This document shows positions 58,421 to 64,000 of a stretch of 64,000 bases of DNA, in pieces. The DNA comes from Dipetalonema caudispina. Taxonomy: Eukaryota > Nematoda > Chromadorea > Rhabditida > Onchocercidae. The stretch's first letter is position 1; each line of letters begins with the position of its first letter. Under the pieces are notes generated by a model that saw nothing but the letters and a program-made list of their open reading frames with translations, was not told where the DNA came from and ran no database searches. A program made the translations under genes and the position numbers. The stretch covers positions 124,001-188,000 of the forward strand of contig JABVXV010000005.1 in NCBI GenBank assembly GCA_013365325.1, written 5' to 3'.

Positions 58421-61400
58421 ATGTCGGAGAGTAATAGCACTACCAATTCTTCGAATGGTACAACAACTAACGGCCAAGTAACCAATCATAGCGTATGTTT
58501 TCCTTTTGTTTTGTTTACCGCTTTACACATATGTCGACAAAACATTTGTTAATTCTCTTTGGAATAACTTCTATTGAAACTTCTTGGTTGGAGAAAGAGC
58601 ATATCGTAACCTTTCCTTGATTCCAACCATTATCGCTTCAACAATAGTGAAAGGGATTCTAATGATGACTAATCTTGATTTCTTTCTGTCCACTCATTCA
58701 GTGCAGGACATCTGCTGAATAAACGGTCAGCTATCTCTTGGAAATATTTAACTGTTGTGAAATCATTTCATCCAGCCCAGTCATTCCTTAGTATATCGAT
58801 CGATATTTGGATTGTCCAATCTACTCGTGTTAAGTTCTAAAAGTCTTTCTGGTACTAATTAATTAATTCTAATTAATTCTTTATAAATTCATAAATTTAT
58901 GAACAGATGGAGCAAATTTTACGAGAGAGCGAGAGGGAGAAAAAGAGAGAAGGAGAGTAGAAAAGTAATAATTTCCTTATAATAAATGCTTTATAATTAA
59001 CTTTAATGAAATATAAGATTTGCCTCACTCATCTTAATGCTTCTGATCTTTACAGTCATCCAATTCCTTTTATCACTGTTAATTGCTTTCTTACCAATTC
59101 CATCTATAAGCTTTAATCTTATCAATTGCTTTCTTGATGTCTGTCCTCCTTTATACAATATTTCCGTTGATGACATTTTAAGTCAACACTTTGGAGAGAC
59201 ATTGAATTATCAGCAGGAAGTTAAACATTCCATCAAAATTTGTTGACTTAGCTTTCCCTGAAGGTTGACCGGATCATTCCCATATTTGTACACTTGCTAT
59301 CACACCGGTTACTATTTATCGCTAAGACACAGCAGCAACATAATCCATTTGGAACCGGAACTATATTATGTCAACAAATCTCACTGAATATTTATTTATC
59401 TCTCTGCGTATGTCTATGTATGTGTGTGTATGTGTGTGTGTGTGTGTGTGTTGCAAAGAAGTAATAAAATGATTTAAAAATTTAAATGATTAATAGTGAA
59501 CTTTTAAAGATCACTCAAAGTCTTCAGATGATTTTATTATCCAAATTCAAATTGGGATAATTGTTCATTCTTTCGTGCCAAATGTACACCAAATATAACT
59601 ATAAGTTAACTTGAATCTTTTTCTTCTAATCATTTCTTTGCAAACTTTATAAACTGCCATTTTGCCAAAAATCTGACGTCATGTCAATGAATCAAAAGTG
59701 CCCAACTGTTAGCTTCAAAAAAAAAAAAAAAAAGAAAAATTGTAGCAATGAATGAGGGGAAGAAGAGAGAGAAAGGATAGTGTCTATGAAATAATTGAGA
59801 AACATAAGAGGAAATTTTAAAAATATTTAATGTATTATTAGCCATCTTAAGTGATATAAAATAACAAGGTAAAAAATAGCCTAGAATGGACAGCTAGAGT
59901 GATTTTGTGATGCATTTTTGCATAGGAAATGTGGGAAAAGAAATAATAATAATCGTATGTGCTTGCGATAAATGATCATCGGTTATTCATGCGTTTACTA
60001 CAGGAAATAATTACAGGAATAGAAAAGCACTTATAATATTTGCATAGAATAAGAAATGGAAATGTGATGCCAATATTTCCAAGGAATGCTTGTTTTTCTT
60101 TTCATCTCTCTTCTCTCCGGATCAAATCGTAAAGAATGAATAGTAACCGATAATGAATTTACTACACAATAACAGCACAAATATAAAATGCATTAGGTTG
60201 TATTAATTTTCATTAAATTTTAAGATGCATGCTGAAAACATATTCGTTCAGTTTTTGTCAGGAAAGTAAGAATTATACTTCTTCCCGATAAAAGTTGATC
60301 AAGTCTTAGTTGATAGTAGTAGGATCACTGTTGTGAAGGATAATTGACCTATTAAAACTTTGCAATTAGGAAAATCTTTGACTTCTATCTCTACTTCTAC
60401 TCATCGCCATCTGAATTCAAACTTATCTTTCAGAAATTCAAGTAATATGAGAATGCTAGATTCATGTTTAGTATTGTTTGCATATTTTTCCACATTTTAC
60501 AGCATATCTTTTCTTTGCATTTAACCTTTCAACAAGCAAAAAAAAATCGAGCCACTTACTTTTAATTACAAAGTAAATGGAATAAAGTGGAAAAGAGAGA
60601 AAATTTGAATTTATAATTAAGATTATTTAAATGCTTTAGTTGTATCTCACATTTATGTGACTGCCAAGTTTCTTCATTATTTATTGTTTAGGAAGTCTCT
60701 TACTAACATTTTAGCAATTATACTGAATACTAAATATTCATCTGTGACAAAGACGTTTGTATTTGTTCAAAGGTTAATTGATGAAATTTACCTATTCCTT
60801 GCGCCTTTTTCTTTCTTCCACATAAGCCTGTTACATCAAAAATGCTGAAATTTGATTTTTCCGTAGGTGTGTGAATTAAATTTGGAAGCGTTTTAGATAC
60901 TAATTTCATGAGAGGATATTATAATTTGATAAAATTTGTCATTACCAGGAAATCCTTTTTCTTCCTCGATGTAAATAAATTTATTATTTAGAAGAGGGTT
61001 AGAGTTACATTTATGGGACATTTATCGCTTACTCGCTAATTAATTGGTATGTAGATATGAAGGAGGAAATTTTCCTGTCCGCCATTTCTGTACGCATTTG
61101 CTTCCCTTAAGATTTCCTCTTTCTCTCTCTCTTTCTGCAAAGAAGATACCTATTTATTTTCAATTCTTAGGGAAATGTTAAAGACTTACTTTCTATGAGT
61201 TCCCACCGGAATCATACGTTGCATTTATTGTCTCATTCCACGGTTTCTGGTTGAAACATATCTCCTCAACTACAGTGATTCAAAAATAGCCAAAATATCA
61301 AAAATACAACAAAAAATTCATTACTTTATCATTATAAATCATTAAATACCAATTGTAACTACTTACATTCGCAAGATAATGGAACGCAGGTACGATTTTC

Positions 61401-63939
61401 AGATTCACGATGTTAATTGCAGAAGTGTCCTGTTAATTAAGCTATCTACTTAAACTGCACGATCTTCAGTTCTAAAATAGTTTAGCCGAGAATAATACAC
61501 TTTATACAGGTAGATAATGGCCAATAAAGACACAATTGGTGAGGAAACAAAGTTAACAGTCATTGAAGAAGTGGGGTGTGATAGTATCAGCAGTGAGCTG
61601 TCGAATGTATCGACACCTCTAAAATCCTCGAAATGATACTAAAGAGAGTATCGAATAAGCTTGTTTGCCCTTAAATTATTGGAACTGCTAAATAGGGAAC
61701 ATTGATGGTATAAGGGATAAGTTGAATAAATTGGGACTCCTTTCTACAAGATATCGATTATCGACTAGCGAGGATATCGATTGAGTGATTTTTTTTTTTT
61801 TGATTTTTAAAATATGCAGAAATGATATATAGTAGTACAGTGAATGAGAATTAACTGAAATATGCTTGAGCGATAAAATTTGAGCAGCAATCAAAATTAT
61901 CTGGTATGTATTTCGGTTCAAATGAAAATTGGTCATATACTGGTGGGTCATCCTTTAAAAAATTATTTTTAAAAAAGTCTCTTCCTATATATAAAGCAAA
62001 AATTATCAAGAATTTGAATTAATTAAAACAAATAATTTAGAACCATAGTGAGATTGTTGGATAATTTTACGTGGTTAGTTTTCAATTTTTTTCGTAAACT
62101 TCCACATAGATTTCCCTAATAACTGCTTATGTTATTACGTTCACGATCACGTAAGCCATGCCATGGTACTGAAAAGTTGAACAAAGCGCTTCCGATATAG
62201 TTGGGTTTGATAGTTGTCCATTAATTCCAGTACAGAAAGGAAAAAAAAAATATAATTAGAAGAATGATTTGTTACGTTATAGAAGAAATATTTGTTGAAC
62301 AGATTATCTTATCAAGCGCACATTGTTAATTTTAGGCAAAATAAGATTGAAATTAATTGGGATAGAAGGAGAGAGAGAGAGAGAGAGGAGAAAAACATTT
62401 CCGAAATCATTTGGATCCTACTGAAAAGCAATGTAATTGCCATTCGTGTCCTAGGCTTAACTTGGTTTAAGGCATGCAACAATTTACTGGTATTATTTCC
62501 AATGAGGCTTCATTAAGCAATCGTACATTGGAAGAAAACGAAGGATCGAGTTTGAATTTTTTTTCTTGAGACTTGACAATGCAATTATAGATAGTTTCAA
62601 ATTTTATCCTAAAAATCTTTAAATACTATTCTATTAATTAATTAGAATTAAAAACTTTAAATAATAGTCATTCAAGTTCCTTTGAAAGAGTAAATGCGAT
62701 GTTGAAAAAAATTTTTGCGAAAATTAGATGACTGCGATAGTTTGCTAAATATAAGTTTTGTCCAAACAAGTTTTTGGTAATAAATTTTGGAAATTTGAAG
62801 ACGTACTCATTATTAGTCAGTTTGCAACTTTGAACACTCTAAGTTTTGCGTCACATACTATCAGTAAAACAATGACATTAAAAATAATTAGGTCCTTTAT
62901 TTCCATTTTTTCATTTTCAATCTGAAAAAGAAATTTCCAAACACTTTTTTCATTTTTTTGATGACATATGAAGTACAAAGGATGGTGAATGTACTTCATT
63001 GATAGGGAAAAAGCATAATAAAGCTTGCATTTCTGGTAGTTAGCGCAAAGTTAAATTGTCTTAGAGCTCTTTTATACTTCGTACTTTACAATTCAGTAAA
63101 GACAAATGCAAGAAGTTTTACTTCATTTTATTATATTGTTATTTACTCTCAGGTCTTCTGTGTTCTGTGATAGATTGAAATTTCAATTTCTTTTAGAGAT
63201 TAAAAAAAAAAAGAAAAGAAACAAGTAGAAAAGTAATATACATAGTTTTGTAAAAGAAGGAGATGGATGAGGTGTGCAGTCCATTTAAAGGTAGAGAGGA
63301 GTAAAAAACAGAAGAATATTCCAATGAAGATTTTTAAATAGCATAAATTAAATAATAGACAGAAACTTTTTCTCATTTTTTAAGAGTGTACTTCATTTCA
63401 GACACCCAAACGTAACGGTCCATCAACAAATACACGTGAGCGCATCTTTGGTGATGGTGTGGAACAAGTAACACCTTCTAAGAAAGTTTCAAATACTTTC
63501 AAATCATCAATTTTTGAGAGTAATGCATCTGAATCGCCTACTCGAACACCTAAAAAGACAATACCTGTACTTGGTTTGTTTTCAAGTCATTTCTTCAGAC
63601 AGTTAAAATGTTTAGGTTGAAGAAAGTTTATACTGTTTATAATTCTTGTAAAAGGTTAGGACTGTTAGCTTGCACTGTTTTTTAGAAATGAAATGTTATG
63701 GTTCACTTGATATGCGATATTTGATACTTGTAATTATAATATGATTGTAGTACTGTAATTAATACTGAACTATACATTTCCATTAGAAACAAAGTGCAAT
63801 CTTTGAAACTAATTTCTGCTTCTTAATGCCATCATTTGTTTACATTTGAAACTGACTGACTGCATTGAAAACAACAAGTGAAAATTCCTTACATGAATAT
63901 CCTAGTGATGAAGAAATTGTACGTCGGATGCTGTCATAA
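58421..63939 (+). CDS. Probable small disordered protein, long first intron
   Basis: Inferred three-exon gene: 58421-58492, 63402-63577, 63879-63939, giving about 102 residues. Exon 1 encodes a Ser/Thr/Asn-rich start ([18 protein letters not shown]) and ends at a clean GTATGT donor in phase 0. Exon 2 follows TTTCAG in phase 0 and encodes [10 protein letters not shown] and KSSIFES within Lys/Ser/Pro-rich text, including TPKK. Exon 3 ends [12 protein letters not shown] and a stop; its junction is the only phase-compatible choice I found but is weakly supported. The spaced Ile-Phe-Gly/Glu motifs faintly recall Jupiter/HN1 microtubule-associated proteins, which lack globular domains; this is a guess. 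The intron of 4.9 kb is the longest in the window and might hide more exons. Confidence 0.5.
58493..63401. other. 4.9 kb intron with simple repeats, no exon seen
   Basis: Holds a purine-rich GA tract (58917-58960), a GT dinucleotide run (about 59421-59451), a CT-rich tract (61118-61137), a GA run (62370-62388) and short A tracts. The open frames here lack good splice context and similarity. I see no gene, but regulatory elements or extra 5' exons could be present. Confidence 0.5.
59421..59451. repeat. (TG)n dinucleotide repeat
   Basis: A TGTG run with one interrupting A, about 30 bases. Simple repeat inside the long intron. Confidence 0.9.
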
Positions 63940-64000
63940 GGACCTGTTAAAAATGTTTTATAATGTCAACTTAACTGTTTAACTCGTCCTGTCTAATCTA

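Overview
This window reads as nuclear DNA of a nematode, most likely a filarial worm. It is AT-rich, its genes are split into many short exons by introns with TTTCAG-type acceptors, and several start codons sit 2-8 bases after such an acceptor, as expected for spliced-leader trans-splicing. The encoded families are animal-specific. The filarial placement is inference from base composition and gene style. No bacterial operon, rRNA, tRNA, CRISPR array or transposase gene was seen.

Layout on the + strand: 1-2560 has no supported gene. An ATGL/PNPLA2-type triglyceride lipase lies at 2561-6408 (10 exons), and a cullin-2 ubiquitin-ligase scaffold at 8609-16753 (19 exons). Convergent on the - strand is an anillin gene, 27114-17870 (24 exons). 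Head-to-head with it is PAN3, the regulatory subunit of the PAN2-PAN3 deadenylase (28999-35207, 15 exons), followed by a 4 kb spacer holding a 332 bp ATT microsatellite. Calnexin (39297-44220, 11 exons) faces a compact LIN-37 (MuvB/DREAM) gene on the - strand (48325-46556). Then comes an unrecognised secreted cysteine-rich protein with a thrombospondin-type-1-like segment (49575-56310, 5 exons). The right edge carries a probable small disordered protein whose two ends are separated by a 4.9 kb intron (58421-63939).

The genes do not form a pathway: lipid mobilisation, protein ubiquitylation, cytokinesis, mRNA deadenylation, ER glycoprotein folding and cell-cycle gene repression are ordinary housekeeping or germline functions. 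No same-strand pair is close enough to suggest a nematode operon. Exon coordinates were derived by hand from splice consensus, reading-phase continuity and family similarity recalled from memory. For the six recognised families every junction keeps phase; the weakest calls are named in the entries.

I found no clear new multi-gene system. The best leads are the secreted Cys-rich protein, an imperfect 70-base hairpin in the last lipase intron that could be a microRNA precursor or a small inverted-repeat element, a second hairpin in anillin intron 1, a GC-AG intron in PAN3, and the small gene at the right edge.
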